The translations under genes and the position numbers were made by a program. A stretch of 9,242 nucleotides of DNA from Chlorobiota bacterium (lineage in GTDB: Bacteria > Bacteroidota > Bacteroidia > Flavobacteriales > Flavobacteriaceae): positions 1 to 9,242 of the forward strand of contig JAADHG010000214.1 in the NCBI GenBank assembly GCA_013151975.1. The letters run 5' to 3'. Positions 1 to 6,932 of this stretch are shown here, piece after piece (the first letter of the stretch is position 1; every line of letters starts with the position of its first letter). The notes under the pieces were generated by a model that ran no database searches, had not been told where the DNA came from, and saw only the letters and a list, made by a program, of their open reading frames with translations.

Positions 1-38
1 ATGTGTAGAGATCTGTATGGCTGTTGGGAAAGGGGAGG
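1..38. other. Anomalous window edge, not homologous to rplY
   Basis: These bases are G-rich (GGGAAAGGGGAGGG at 26-39) in a window that is otherwise strongly A+T-rich. They put an in-frame TAG (6-8) upstream of the L25 reading frame. Flavobacterial L25 proteins should carry about 60 more residues here, and none of the three frames reads like them. Parts such as GTGTAGAGATCT and GGGAAAGG loosely resemble pieces of a sequencing adapter, so a contig-end artefact is more likely than biology. This is inference only. Confidence 0.4.
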
Positions 39-515
39 GCATTAAAAGACGGTGAAACTTATGATGCAGTATTGCAGGATATTCAATTTCATCCAGTTAC
101 TGATAAAATTTTACATATAGATTTTTATCAATTATTTGAAGACAAAGAAATAGCTTTAAATATCCCTGTAAATCTTGTAGGAAATTCAAAAGGTGTTAAA
201 AATGGAGGTGTATTAAGAAGAAATAACAGAAAACTGCGTGTAAAAGCATTACCTATAAATTTACCAGATTTTATTGAAGTAGATATTGCGCCATTAAAAA
301 TTGGAGATAAGGTGTGTGTTGGGGATTTGCCGTCTGAAAAATTCACTTTTCTTCATAATGATAATATGGTAGTTTGTCAAATTAAAACAGCTAGACTTGC
401 AATTGTTGATGAAGTTGATGAAGAAGAAGGAATCGAAGGAGAAGAAGGAGCTGAAGAAACAACAGCAACTGAAGGTGCATCAACTGAGGGTACAGCTGAA
501 ACTGCTAAAGAATAG
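24..515 (+). CDS. rplY: 50S ribosomal protein L25 (Ctc-type), 5'-truncated
   Basis: This is the C-terminal three quarters of ribosomal protein L25 of the long Ctc/TL5 type, which binds 5S rRNA in the large subunit. Recognisable L25 sequence begins around codon 6 (ALKDGETYDA) and runs through the core motif LQDIQFHPVTDKILHIDFYQ, then the TL5-type C-terminal domain (IPVNLVGNSKGVKNGGVL, residues about 48-65). It ends in an acidic Glu-rich tail (from about residue 130), as is usual in Bacteroidota. A complete family member is about 200-210 residues; here the first 60 or so are missing. The TTG at 24 is only the first possible start after an in-frame stop at 6-8 and is probably not the true start; the true start is lost at the edge. 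A terminator follows 26 bp after the stop. In related genomes the gene usually lies between prs and pth, and pth is indeed next here. Confidence 0.88.
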   Translation: MGKGRALKDGETYDAVLQDIQFHPVTDKILHIDFYQLFEDKEIALNIPVNLVGNSKGVKNGGVLRRNNRKLRVKALPINLPDFIEVDIAPLKIGDKVCVGDLPSEKFTFLHNDNMVVCQIKTARLAIVDEVDEEEGIEGEEGAEETTATEGASTEGTAETAKE

Positions 516-540
516 ATAAAGTTAAATACCATTTAATTAG

Positions 541-577
541 AAAGCATCCTGATATTTTAGGATGCTTTTTTTATTTT
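541..577 (+). terminator. Rho-independent terminator after rplY
   Basis: A perfect 10-bp stem, AAAGCATCCT (541-550) with AGGATGCTTT (559-568), encloses the 8-nt loop GATATTTT and runs into a T-rich tail (to about 577). It lies 26 bp after the rplY stop and 19 bp before pth, so pth probably has its own promoter or depends on read-through. I found no clear TAnnTTTG box between the hairpin and pth. Confidence 0.9.
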
Positions 578-595
578 TACATTATAACATAAATA

Positions 596-1228
596 ATGTA
601 CAAGATATTTCAAAGTATTTTTAAAAGCAAAACAGCCCTTTCTATAAAGAGCAAAATGGATATGAAAAAGTTTTTAATAGTTGGTTTAGGTAATATAGGC
701 GATAAGTATAGTAATACAAGGCATAATATAGGGTTTCAAATACTTGATTATTTTGCCTCAAAAGAAGAAATTATTTTTGAAAGTGGGAAATTGGGAGATA
801 AAGCAAATTATAAATTAAAAGGAAGAACATTTATTTTTATAAAGCCAAGTACATACATGAATTTAAGTGGAAAAGCTGTTAAATATTGGATGGAAAAAGA
901 GAAAATCCCATTAGAAAATGTGCTAATTATTACTGATGATATTAACCTTCCATTTGGAAGCCTACGATTAAAGAAAAAAGGAAGCGATGGCGGTCATAAC
1001 GGATTAAAGGATATTCAGGAAAAACTTAATACTACAGTTTATAATAGATTCAGGTTTGGAGTAAGTGATAGTTTTCCAAAAGGGAAGCAAATTGACTATG
1101 TTTTGGGAGAGTGGACTGACGAAGAATCTCAAAAATTAGAGGAGAGATTTACGAAAAGTATAGAGATAATCAAGTCTTTTGCGTTATCTGGAATGAATAA
1201 CACGATGAATGGTTTTAATGGTAAATAA
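596..1228 (+). CDS. pth: Peptidyl-tRNA hydrolase
   Basis: This enzyme cleaves the ester bond of peptidyl-tRNAs that drop off stalled ribosomes and recycles the tRNA in the cytoplasm. All key residues of the bacterial Pth family are visible: Asn33 in VGLGNIG, the catalytic His43 in NTRHNIGF, Asn89 in KPSTYMNLSG, Asp114 in TDDINLPFG, and Asn135 in GSDGGHNGLKDI. These correspond to E. coli N10, H20, N68, D93 and N114. The protein has 210 residues against about 190 in E. coli. The extra part is a basic N-terminal stretch of about 20 residues before MDMKKFLIVGLGN. Flavobacterial homologues often carry such an extension, so I keep the ATG at 596, but ATGs at 656 and 662 would each give a complete catalytic domain. 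No Shine-Dalgarno sequence is visible. The protease gene follows 52 bp downstream without a terminator, so the two may be co-transcribed. Confidence 0.95.
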   Translation: MYKIFQSIFKSKTALSIKSKMDMKKFLIVGLGNIGDKYSNTRHNIGFQILDYFASKEEIIFESGKLGDKANYKLKGRTFIFIKPSTYMNLSGKAVKYWMEKEKIPLENVLIITDDINLPFGSLRLKKKGSDGGHNGLKDIQEKLNTTVYNRFRFGVSDSFPKGKQIDYVLGEWTDEESQKLEERFTKSIEIIKSFALSGMNNTMNGFNGK

Positions 1229-1280
1229 AAAAATTAGTAAATTTACAACTGCTATTGATTTAATTTTTACCCAAGAAATT

Positions 1281-3278
1281 ATGGACATGAGAAAAACTAC
1301 TTTAAAAATTCTTTTGGCTTGTTTACTATTGTCTAATTTTATGATGTTAGCTCAAGAAAAGAGTAATTTAAATTCATCACAAAAACCAAAAAACGAAAAT
1401 TTAGTACGTTGTGCTTCTGATGAATATAATGCAGAACTCTTAAAAAACAACCCAAAAATGATGGGTAGTAAAGCCTATGAAAATTTGATTAAACGTCAAA
1501 TAGAAATTAATAAAACTAGTATAAATAGATCCCAAGGTGCTGTTGTATATACTATCCCTGTTGTTGTACATGTATTGCATAATGGTGAGCCAATAGGAGT
1601 AGGTCCTAATATTTCTGATGCTCAAGTTTTATCTCAAATTCAAGTGCTTAATGAAGATTATAGAAGGATGGTAGGAACTCGCGGATTTAATACAAACCCA
1701 GTTGGTGCTGATGTTGAGATAGAATTTTGCCTTGCTAAACAAACCCCTGATGGTTGTCCAACTACTGGAATAGATAGAGTTAATATAGGCCAAAACGGAA
1801 TTAATGAAACAAGTTTACCAAATGCACTTACACAGATGGATGCGTTAAAACCATCTTCTATTTGGGATGCATCAAGATATATGAATATGTGGTCTGTTGC
1901 GTTTAATGGGGGTTCAGGTATTTTAGGCTATGCGCAATTCCCTGGTGGTGTTGCTAATACTGATGGAGTAGTGTCTGATTATAGATATTTTGGTAGTAAT
2001 GATGATCCAAATGTTACATTAACAGGAACATTTAATTTAGGAAGAACAATGACACATGAGGTTGGTCATTATTTAGGTCTTTTTCATACATTTCAGGATG
2101 GATGTAGTGATGGTGATTTTGTTGCTGATACACCTGCTGTAGCAACGCCTAACTATGGTTGTCCTGCAGGAACAGATTCTTGTGTTTCAGCAGGATTAGA
2201 TATGATAGAAAACTATATGGAATATACCGATGATTCTTGTATGAATGTATTTACCAATGACCAAAAAACAAGAATTATTGCTACGATGACAGGAGCTGCA
2301 AATAGACCATCGTCACTTACATCAAATGTTTGTAATGCGCTTGCATCAGTTAATGATGATGGTAGTATAAATATTGAACAGTTTAGTCTTATTGAATGTA
2401 CAGTAAATTTCACACCATCTTTACGAATAACCAATTGGGGAACAGTAACATTAACTTCGGCAACTGTTGCTTATGATGTTGATGGAGGTGGTTCTACTAA
2501 TTATAATTGGACAGGATCCTTAAATTATGGTGAGTCTGAGATTATTAATTTACCAACCTTATCATCTTCTTCTGGAAACCATGTGTTTAATGTTTTAATC
2601 TCAAATCCTAATGGAAATACTGATTTAAGGAATTGTAATGATTCTGTAAGCTTAAATTTTGCTATTGACCCCTCTTATGATTCAACAAGTCAAATAAATC
2701 TAACACTTACACCTGATGATTTTGGCAGTGAAATTACTTGGGAGTTTAGAGCTAGTAGTAATGCACTTTTATACAGTGGCGGACCCTATACTAATGGAGA
2801 TACAACAGTTATTAACCAAGTTTTTAATGTAGTGCCAAACGAGTGCTATGCATTTACTATTTTTGATTCACAAGGAGACGGTATTTGTTGTGGTTTTGGA
2901 AATGGGTCTTATGAGTTAACTACTGATAATGCTACTGTAATTGTTTCTGGAGGCGCATATGGTGCCGGTTATGGTACTTCAGAAGTAACTAATATATCAA
3001 CAGCGTCTACTTTAGGAGTGAATGATTATTTTGTTAATAATGGAGTTAGTTTATTTCCTAATCCAACATCAGATATAATAAACATAAAGCTAGCCAGAGG
3101 AAACGATTTGCCTGATAGTTATAAAATTTATAATATATTAGGTCAGTTAGTTGCCGTTAGAGAGATAAGTAATCAGTTGCAGCTAAAAATTGATGTATCG
3201 TCTTTAAGTAAAGGTGTGTATTTTGTAAAAGTGATTAAAGAAGGCGCTTCAACATCTATTCCTTTTATTAAAAACTAA
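1281..3278 (+). CDS. Secreted M43-family zinc metalloprotease with T9SS sorting domain
   Basis: This is a secreted protein-degrading enzyme of the M43 cytophagalysin / pappalysin type. I chose the ATG at 1281 because MDMRKTTLKILLACLLLSNF reads as a signal peptide; an upstream start at 1209 would put 24 unrelated residues before it and overlap pth, and the ATG at 1287 is equally possible. Residues below count from 1281. Order of parts: signal peptide to about residue 25; a propeptide-like stretch; the M43 domain with the zinc motif HEVGHYLGLFH (259-269; HExxHxxGxxH) and the Met-turn NYMEYTDDSCM (Met313); a beta-rich CARDB-like region (about 375-450); a domain with FDSQGDGICCGFG (528-540), common in secreted Bacteroidota proteins; and a type A T9SS C-terminal domain starting at LFPNPTSD (591) and ending SIPFIKN. 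It should be exported by Sec, then moved to the surface or medium by the type IX system with removal of the tail. Cys pairs suggest disulfides. The substrate is unknown. A terminator follows 25 bp after the stop. Confidence 0.92.
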   Translation: MDMRKTTLKILLACLLLSNFMMLAQEKSNLNSSQKPKNENLVRCASDEYNAELLKNNPKMMGSKAYENLIKRQIEINKTSINRSQGAVVYTIPVVVHVLHNGEPIGVGPNISDAQVLSQIQVLNEDYRRMVGTRGFNTNPVGADVEIEFCLAKQTPDGCPTTGIDRVNIGQNGINETSLPNALTQMDALKPSSIWDASRYMNMWSVAFNGGSGILGYAQFPGGVANTDGVVSDYRYFGSNDDPNVTLTGTFNLGRTMTHEVGHYLGLFHTFQDGCSDGDFVADTPAVATPNYGCPAGTDSCVSAGLDMIENYMEYTDDSCMNVFTNDQKTRIIATMTGAANRPSSLTSNVCNALASVNDDGSINIEQFSLIECTVNFTPSLRITNWGTVTLTSATVAYDVDGGGSTNYNWTGSLNYGESEIINLPTLSSSSGNHVFNVLISNPNGNTDLRNCNDSVSLNFAIDPSYDSTSQINLTLTPDDFGSEITWEFRASSNALLYSGGPYTNGDTTVINQVFNVVPNECYAFTIFDSQGDGICCGFGNGSYELTTDNATVIVSGGAYGAGYGTSEVTNISTASTLGVNDYFVNNGVSLFPNPTSDIINIKLARGNDLPDSYKIYNILGQLVAVREISNQLQLKIDVSSLSKGVYFVKVIKEGASTSIPFIKN

Positions 3279-3302
3279 ATCATAAAATGATAAATTATTA
3301 AG

Positions 3303-3334
3303 AAGAGGGTTGTGTTTTACAGCCCTCTTTTTTT
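3303..3334 (+). terminator. Rho-independent terminator after the metalloprotease
   Basis: An 11-bp stem, AAGAGGGTTGT (3303-3313) with ACAGCCCTCTT (3319-3329), has one G-T wobble and a 5-nt loop (GTTTT). It is followed by a run of T to 3334. It separates the protease transcript from ribF. Confidence 0.9.
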
Positions 3335-3350
3335 ATAATAGTATTATCCA

Positions 3351-3358
3351 TAGTTTTG
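3351..3358 (+). promoter_or_regulatory. Predicted -7 promoter box for ribF
   Basis: TAGTTTTG matches the Bacteroidota -7 consensus TAnnTTTG exactly and lies 17 bp before the TTG start of ribF, just after the preceding terminator. No TTG or TTTG stands at the usual 17-23 bp upstream, because that space is occupied by the T-run of the terminator. The -33 part is therefore missing or degenerate. The transcript would have a very short leader of about 10 nt. Confidence 0.5.
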
Positions 3359-3374
3359 TATAAAAGTAGAACGG

Positions 3375-4307
3375 TTGAAAATTAAAAGTACTTTAGAGTC
3401 TTATTCCAAAAACAAATCAGTTGTAACCATTGGTACTTTTGATGGTGTACATATTGGTCATCAAAAAATAATTGAACGCCTTGTTAAAATTGCCAAAACA
3501 GAGAATTTGCAAGCGGTTGTATTAACTTTTTTTCCACATCCTAGAATGGTGATACAAAAGGATGCTAATATTAAACTTATTAATACCATTGATGAAAAAT
3601 CTAAATTGCTTGAAAAATTAGGAGTTAATAATTTAGTGATTAAAGAGTTTACTCTGGAGTTTTCAAGATTAACAGCATTAGAATTTGTTCGTGATATTTT
3701 AGTGAACAAGCTTCAAGTAAAACACATTATTATTGGTTATGATCATCATTTTGGAAGAAACAGAACAGCTAATGTTAATGATTTAAAAGAGTTTGGAGAG
3801 GTGTACGATTTTGAAATCACAGAAATTTCGGCGCAAGATATTGCTGAGGTAACTGTGAGTTCTACAAAAATTAGAAATGCCCTATTGAATGGGGATATTA
3901 AAGAAGCTAATACATTTCTAGGGTATCACTTTATGCTCACTGGAGTTGTAGTGAAAGGAAAAAGTTTAGGAAAGCAAATAGGATTTCCTACGGCAAATCT
4001 GCATATTCAAGAAAATTACAAACTTATTCCAAAAAATGGTTCTTATATAGTAAAATCAGATATTGAAGGAAAAACAGTTTTCGGTATGATGAATATTGGA
4101 ATAAACCCAACAGTAAATGGTGAAGAACAATCTATTGAAGTCCATTTTTTCGATTTTGATCAAGATATTTATGATGAAAAAATTGAAGTTCAGCTTTTGG
4201 ACCGTTTAAGAGATGAACAAAAGTTTAATTCAATAGCGTCTTTAAAAGCGCAATTATTTATAGATAAGAAGCAATCTCTAGATTATATCCAAAATAATTA
4301 TGATTAA
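3375..4307 (+). CDS. ribF: Bifunctional riboflavin kinase / FAD synthetase
   Basis: RibF phosphorylates riboflavin to FMN and adenylates FMN to FAD in the cytoplasm. The N-terminal FAD synthetase half shows the nucleotidyltransferase motif GTFDGVHIGH (residues 20-29), GYDHHFGRNR (121-130) and SSTKIR (162-167). The C-terminal flavokinase half shows GFPTAN (203-208), NIGINPT (240-246) and the likely catalytic Glu255 in IEVHFF. Length, 310 residues, is normal for the family. The start is TTG at 3375: it places the first beta strand (SVVTIGTFDGVH) at the usual distance from the N-terminus, and there is no ATG between the upstream terminator and the conserved motif. A non-ATG start may lower translation. 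The stop overlaps the start of the next gene by 8 bp (TATGATTAA), implying translational coupling with the membrane protein downstream. No FMN riboswitch fits in the short leader. Confidence 0.96.
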   Translation: MKIKSTLESYSKNKSVVTIGTFDGVHIGHQKIIERLVKIAKTENLQAVVLTFFPHPRMVIQKDANIKLINTIDEKSKLLEKLGVNNLVIKEFTLEFSRLTALEFVRDILVNKLQVKHIIIGYDHHFGRNRTANVNDLKEFGEVYDFEITEISAQDIAEVTVSSTKIRNALLNGDIKEANTFLGYHFMLTGVVVKGKSLGKQIGFPTANLHIQENYKLIPKNGSYIVKSDIEGKTVFGMMNIGINPTVNGEEQSIEVHFFDFDQDIYDEKIEVQLLDRLRDEQKFNSIASLKAQLFIDKKQSLDYIQNNYD

Positions 4308-5616
4308 CCGCTTTTTATTTAGACAAATAGATAATAGCGCACTCATTATTTTTAGAGTATTTTTTGGTTTACTTATTTTTTTAGAATCTGTTGGAGCCAT
4401 ATTAACAGGTTGGGTTAATAGAGTTTTTATAGCACCTGAGTTCACTTTTTCTTTCATAGGTTTTGAATGGCTACAACCACTTCCAGATTATTGGATGTAT
4501 GTGTATTATATAGTTATGGGAATTTTTGGGTTATTTATAATGCTTGGCTTTAAATATAGATTGAGCATTATTGGGTTCACTATTATGTGGATTGTAACTT
4601 ACCTGATGCAGAAATCATCGTATAATAATCATTATTATTTACTCATACTTCTAAGTGCTTTTATGGTTTTCATGCCTGCAAACACATACTTTTCTGTGGA
4701 TGCAAAAATAAAACCTTCCATAAAAAAGAATGCAATGCCGCAATGGTGTAGTTCAATATTTATTCTTCAAATGGGAATTGTTTATACGTACGCATCTATT
4801 GCAAAAATGTATCCTGATTGGCTAGACACGACAGTTGTAGAAATTTTAATGAAATCCAAGGAGCATTATTATCTCATAGGTAATATTCTTCAGCAAAAAT
4901 GGGTGCATTATTTCATTGCCTATTCAGGATTGTTTTTTGATTTGTTAGTTGTACCTCTATTATTGTGGAAACCTACTCGGAAATATGCTTTTTTTGCATC
5001 CATTTTCTTTCATCTATTTAATTCAATAGTATTTCAGGTTGGGGTATTTCCATATTTGTCTTTAGCGATTAGCGTGTTCTTTTTTGAACCAGAAACAATT
5101 CGAAATATATTTTTCAAAAAGAAAGAACTTTATAGAGATAATGAAATTATAATTCCAAAAAGAAATACTGTTATAGTTTCTGTGCTTATCATATACTTTA
5201 GCATTCAAATAGTATTACCGCTTCGGCATTGGGCTATTAAAGATGATGTGCTTTGGACAGAAGAAGGGCATAGAATGTCTTGGCGAATGATGTTACGATC
5301 AAGAGGAGGTATAGCTAAATATAAGGTGATTGATAAGTCTAACAATACTGAAATCCCTATTCATTTAAATAATTATTTGTCTAAAAAGCAACTAAGAGTT
5401 GTCTCTGTAAGACCAGATGTGATTTGGCAATTTGCACAGTACTTAAAAAGAGATTTTAAAGCTAAAGGAAAGAATGTTGAGGTATATGTTGATTGTAGTG
5501 TTAGTCTAAATGGGAAACCACTTAAGCGATTAATCAACCCCAAAGTAGATCTAGCTGCTGTAAAATGGAACGCTTTTAAACATAGTGAGTGGATTTTGTC
5601 TTCAAAACAGGATTAA
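4300..5616 (+). CDS. HTTM / vitamin K-dependent gamma-carboxylase-like membrane protein
   Basis: This is a 438-residue membrane protein related to vitamin K-dependent gamma-glutamyl carboxylase over nearly its full length. About seven or eight hydrophobic segments are visible (for example residues about 14-36, 64-85, 88-104, 110-128, 206-222 and 297-315). Matching signatures include YNNHYYLLILLSAFMVFMPA (108-127), resembling the animal WNNHSYLY...ANHYWSVD region; SIAKMYPDW, whose Lys169 aligns by eye with the human catalytic Lys218; WTEEGHRMSWRMMLRS (319-334); DVIWQFAQYLKR; VYVDCSVSLNGKP (395-407); and the terminal NPKVDLAAVKWNAFKHSEW, like the animal PRVDIVQAAWSPFQRTSW. In animals the enzyme uses reduced vitamin K, CO2 and O2 to carboxylate Glu; whether bacterial members do so on proteins, and on which ones, I cannot say. 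Menaquinone would be the natural cofactor here. Its ATG overlaps the ribF stop, and serS follows 31 bp later. Family assignment is firm; activity is inference. Confidence 0.88.
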   Translation: MINRFLFRQIDNSALIIFRVFFGLLIFLESVGAILTGWVNRVFIAPEFTFSFIGFEWLQPLPDYWMYVYYIVMGIFGLFIMLGFKYRLSIIGFTIMWIVTYLMQKSSYNNHYYLLILLSAFMVFMPANTYFSVDAKIKPSIKKNAMPQWCSSIFILQMGIVYTYASIAKMYPDWLDTTVVEILMKSKEHYYLIGNILQQKWVHYFIAYSGLFFDLLVVPLLLWKPTRKYAFFASIFFHLFNSIVFQVGVFPYLSLAISVFFFEPETIRNIFFKKKELYRDNEIIIPKRNTVIVSVLIIYFSIQIVLPLRHWAIKDDVLWTEEGHRMSWRMMLRSRGGIAKYKVIDKSNNTEIPIHLNNYLSKKQLRVVSVRPDVIWQFAQYLKRDFKAKGKNVEVYVDCSVSLNGKPLKRLINPKVDLAAVKWNAFKHSEWILSSKQD

Positions 5617-5629
5617 ATTCTTAAATTTG
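5595..5629 (+). promoter_or_regulatory. Predicted sigma-A-type promoter for serS
   Basis: A TTTG at 5595-5598 (-33 element) and TAAATTTG at 5622-5629 (exact TAnnTTTG -7 element) are 23 bp apart, at the wide end of the range described for Flavobacterium. The promoter begins inside the end of the upstream membrane-protein gene. Transcription would start roughly 10-12 bp before the serS ATG. This suggests serS can be expressed independently of ribF. Confidence 0.55.
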
Positions 5630-5632
5630 TCG

Positions 5633-5645
5633 CTTAAATTTTAAG
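5633..5645. repeat. Small palindrome directly before serS
   Basis: CTTAAA-T-TTTAAG is a perfect 6-bp inverted repeat around one base, ending 2 bp before the serS ATG. The left arm also belongs to a direct repeat: CTTAAATTT occurs at 5620-5628 and again at 5633-5641. It could be an operator or chance in A+T-rich DNA. Confidence 0.35.
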
Positions 5646-5647
5646 CA

Positions 5648-6925
5648 ATGTTACAAGTCCCTTTTATTAGAGAAAATCAAGAATTAGTAATTACGCGTTT
5701 AGCTAAACGAAATATTGATGCGAAACAAATGATTGCTGATGTCATCACTTTTGATGAAGACAGACGACGATTACAAACACAATTAGATGCTACACTTGCA
5801 GAATCTAATACCTTATCCAAAGAGATTGGGCAGTTGTTTAAATCGGGTGAAGTACAAAAGGCAAATACATTAAAGGAGAAAACAGCGAAGTTAAAAGAAG
5901 ACGGAAAGACGCTTACAGAACAGCTTAATTTAAAAGTAGAGGCTTTGCAGGACTTGTTATATAAAATACCTAATGTGCCTCATGAATCTGTACCGAGTGG
6001 TAATACTGAAGAAGATAACGAAGAAGTATATAGAGAAGGTGATATACCAGTGCTGAGTGATAATGCGCTACCGCATTGGGAATTGGCAAAAAAATATGAT
6101 ATCATAGATTTTGAACTTGGTAATAAAATTACTGGTGCAGGTTTCCCAGTGTATAAAGACAAAGGTGCAAAGTTGCAACGTGCACTCATTAATTATTTTT
6201 TAGATAAAAATACAGCTGCAGGTTATAAAGAAATGCAGGTACCACATTTAGTAAATGAAGCCTCAGGGTTTGGTACAGGGCAATTGCCAGATAAGGAAGG
6301 ACAAATGTATCATGTTAATGGCAATGGAGATAATTTTTACCTTATTCCAACAGCCGAAGTGCCAGCAACAAATTTATTTAGAGGAGATTTATTATTAGAA
6401 AGTGAATTACCCAAGGCTATTACAGCATATACACCGTGTTTTCGTCGTGAAGCAGGAAGTTATGGTGCTCATGTAAGAGGTCTAAACCGTTTACATCAAT
6501 TTGATAAAGTTGAAATTTTACGTGTGGAACATCCAAGTAGATCATATGAGGCTCTTGACGAGATGGTTGCTCATGTAAAACAGATTTTAGTTGAATTGAA
6601 ATTACCTTATAGAATACTAAGACTCTGTGGTGGTGATTTAGGATTTACATCGGCATTGACATATGATTTCGAGGTGTTTTCTACAGCACAAGATAGATGG
6701 TTAGAGATATCTTCAGTATCTAATTTTGAAACATTTCAAGCAAACCGTTTAAAATTGCGATTTAAAAACGCGAATGGTAAGAGCGAATTGGCACATACCT
6801 TAAACGGAAGTTCGTTGGCATTACCAAGAGTTTTAGCAGGGATTTTAGAAAACTATCAAACAGACGATGGTATTGTAATTCCAGAGGTACTTATCCCTTA
6901 TACAGGGTTTCCAATCATCGATTAA
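5648..6925 (+). CDS. serS: Seryl-tRNA synthetase
   Basis: This class II aminoacyl-tRNA synthetase charges tRNA-Ser (and tRNA-Sec where present) with serine in the cytoplasm. The N-terminal about 100 residues form the long antiparallel coiled-coil arm that grips the tRNA (rich in Lys, Glu and Leu, about residues 30-105). The catalytic part shows the class II motif 1 region (GAGFPVYKDKGAKLQRALINY), the serine-binding TAE loop (Thr235-Glu237 in IPTAEVP), motif 2 CFRREAGSYG (264-273) with HQFDKVE, the ISSVSNFETFQANR segment, and motif 3 NGSSLALPRVLAGILEN with Arg394. The length, 425 residues, is normal and no conserved residue looks altered. The ATG at 5648 starts MLQVPFIRENQ, the usual N-terminus in this group. 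It lies 31 bp after the membrane-protein gene and has its own predicted promoter. No clear terminator follows directly. Confidence 0.98.
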   Translation: MLQVPFIRENQELVITRLAKRNIDAKQMIADVITFDEDRRRLQTQLDATLAESNTLSKEIGQLFKSGEVQKANTLKEKTAKLKEDGKTLTEQLNLKVEALQDLLYKIPNVPHESVPSGNTEEDNEEVYREGDIPVLSDNALPHWELAKKYDIIDFELGNKITGAGFPVYKDKGAKLQRALINYFLDKNTAAGYKEMQVPHLVNEASGFGTGQLPDKEGQMYHVNGNGDNFYLIPTAEVPATNLFRGDLLLESELPKAITAYTPCFRREAGSYGAHVRGLNRLHQFDKVEILRVEHPSRSYEALDEMVAHVKQILVELKLPYRILRLCGGDLGFTSALTYDFEVFSTAQDRWLEISSVSNFETFQANRLKLRFKNANGKSELAHTLNGSSLALPRVLAGILENYQTDDGIVIPEVLIPYTGFPIID

Positions 6926-6932
6926 TTAATAA

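Noticed and set aside
128..346. Antisense open frame of 72 codons inside rplY
   Set aside because: It is a mirror of the L25 frame in A+T-rich DNA, with no family resemblance and no start context.
1238..1245. TAAATTTA as a -7 box for the metalloprotease
   Set aside because: The last base does not match TAnnTTTG and no TTG stands at a proper distance upstream.
1209..1280. N-terminal extension of the metalloprotease from an upstream start overlapping pth
   Set aside because: It would bury the signal peptide behind 24 unrelated residues; the starts at 1281 or 1287 fit export.
1440..1625. Antisense open frame inside the metalloprotease gene
   Set aside because: The + strand frame is a clear protease; the antisense product looks random.
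2213..2434. Second antisense open frame inside the metalloprotease gene
   Set aside because: It lies opposite the conserved Met-turn region and has no recognisable features.
3461..3709. Antisense open frame inside ribF
   Set aside because: It lies opposite the conserved FAD synthetase domain; coding signal is on the + strand.
5980..6189. Antisense open frame inside serS
   Set aside because: A shadow of the serS frame; no independent support.
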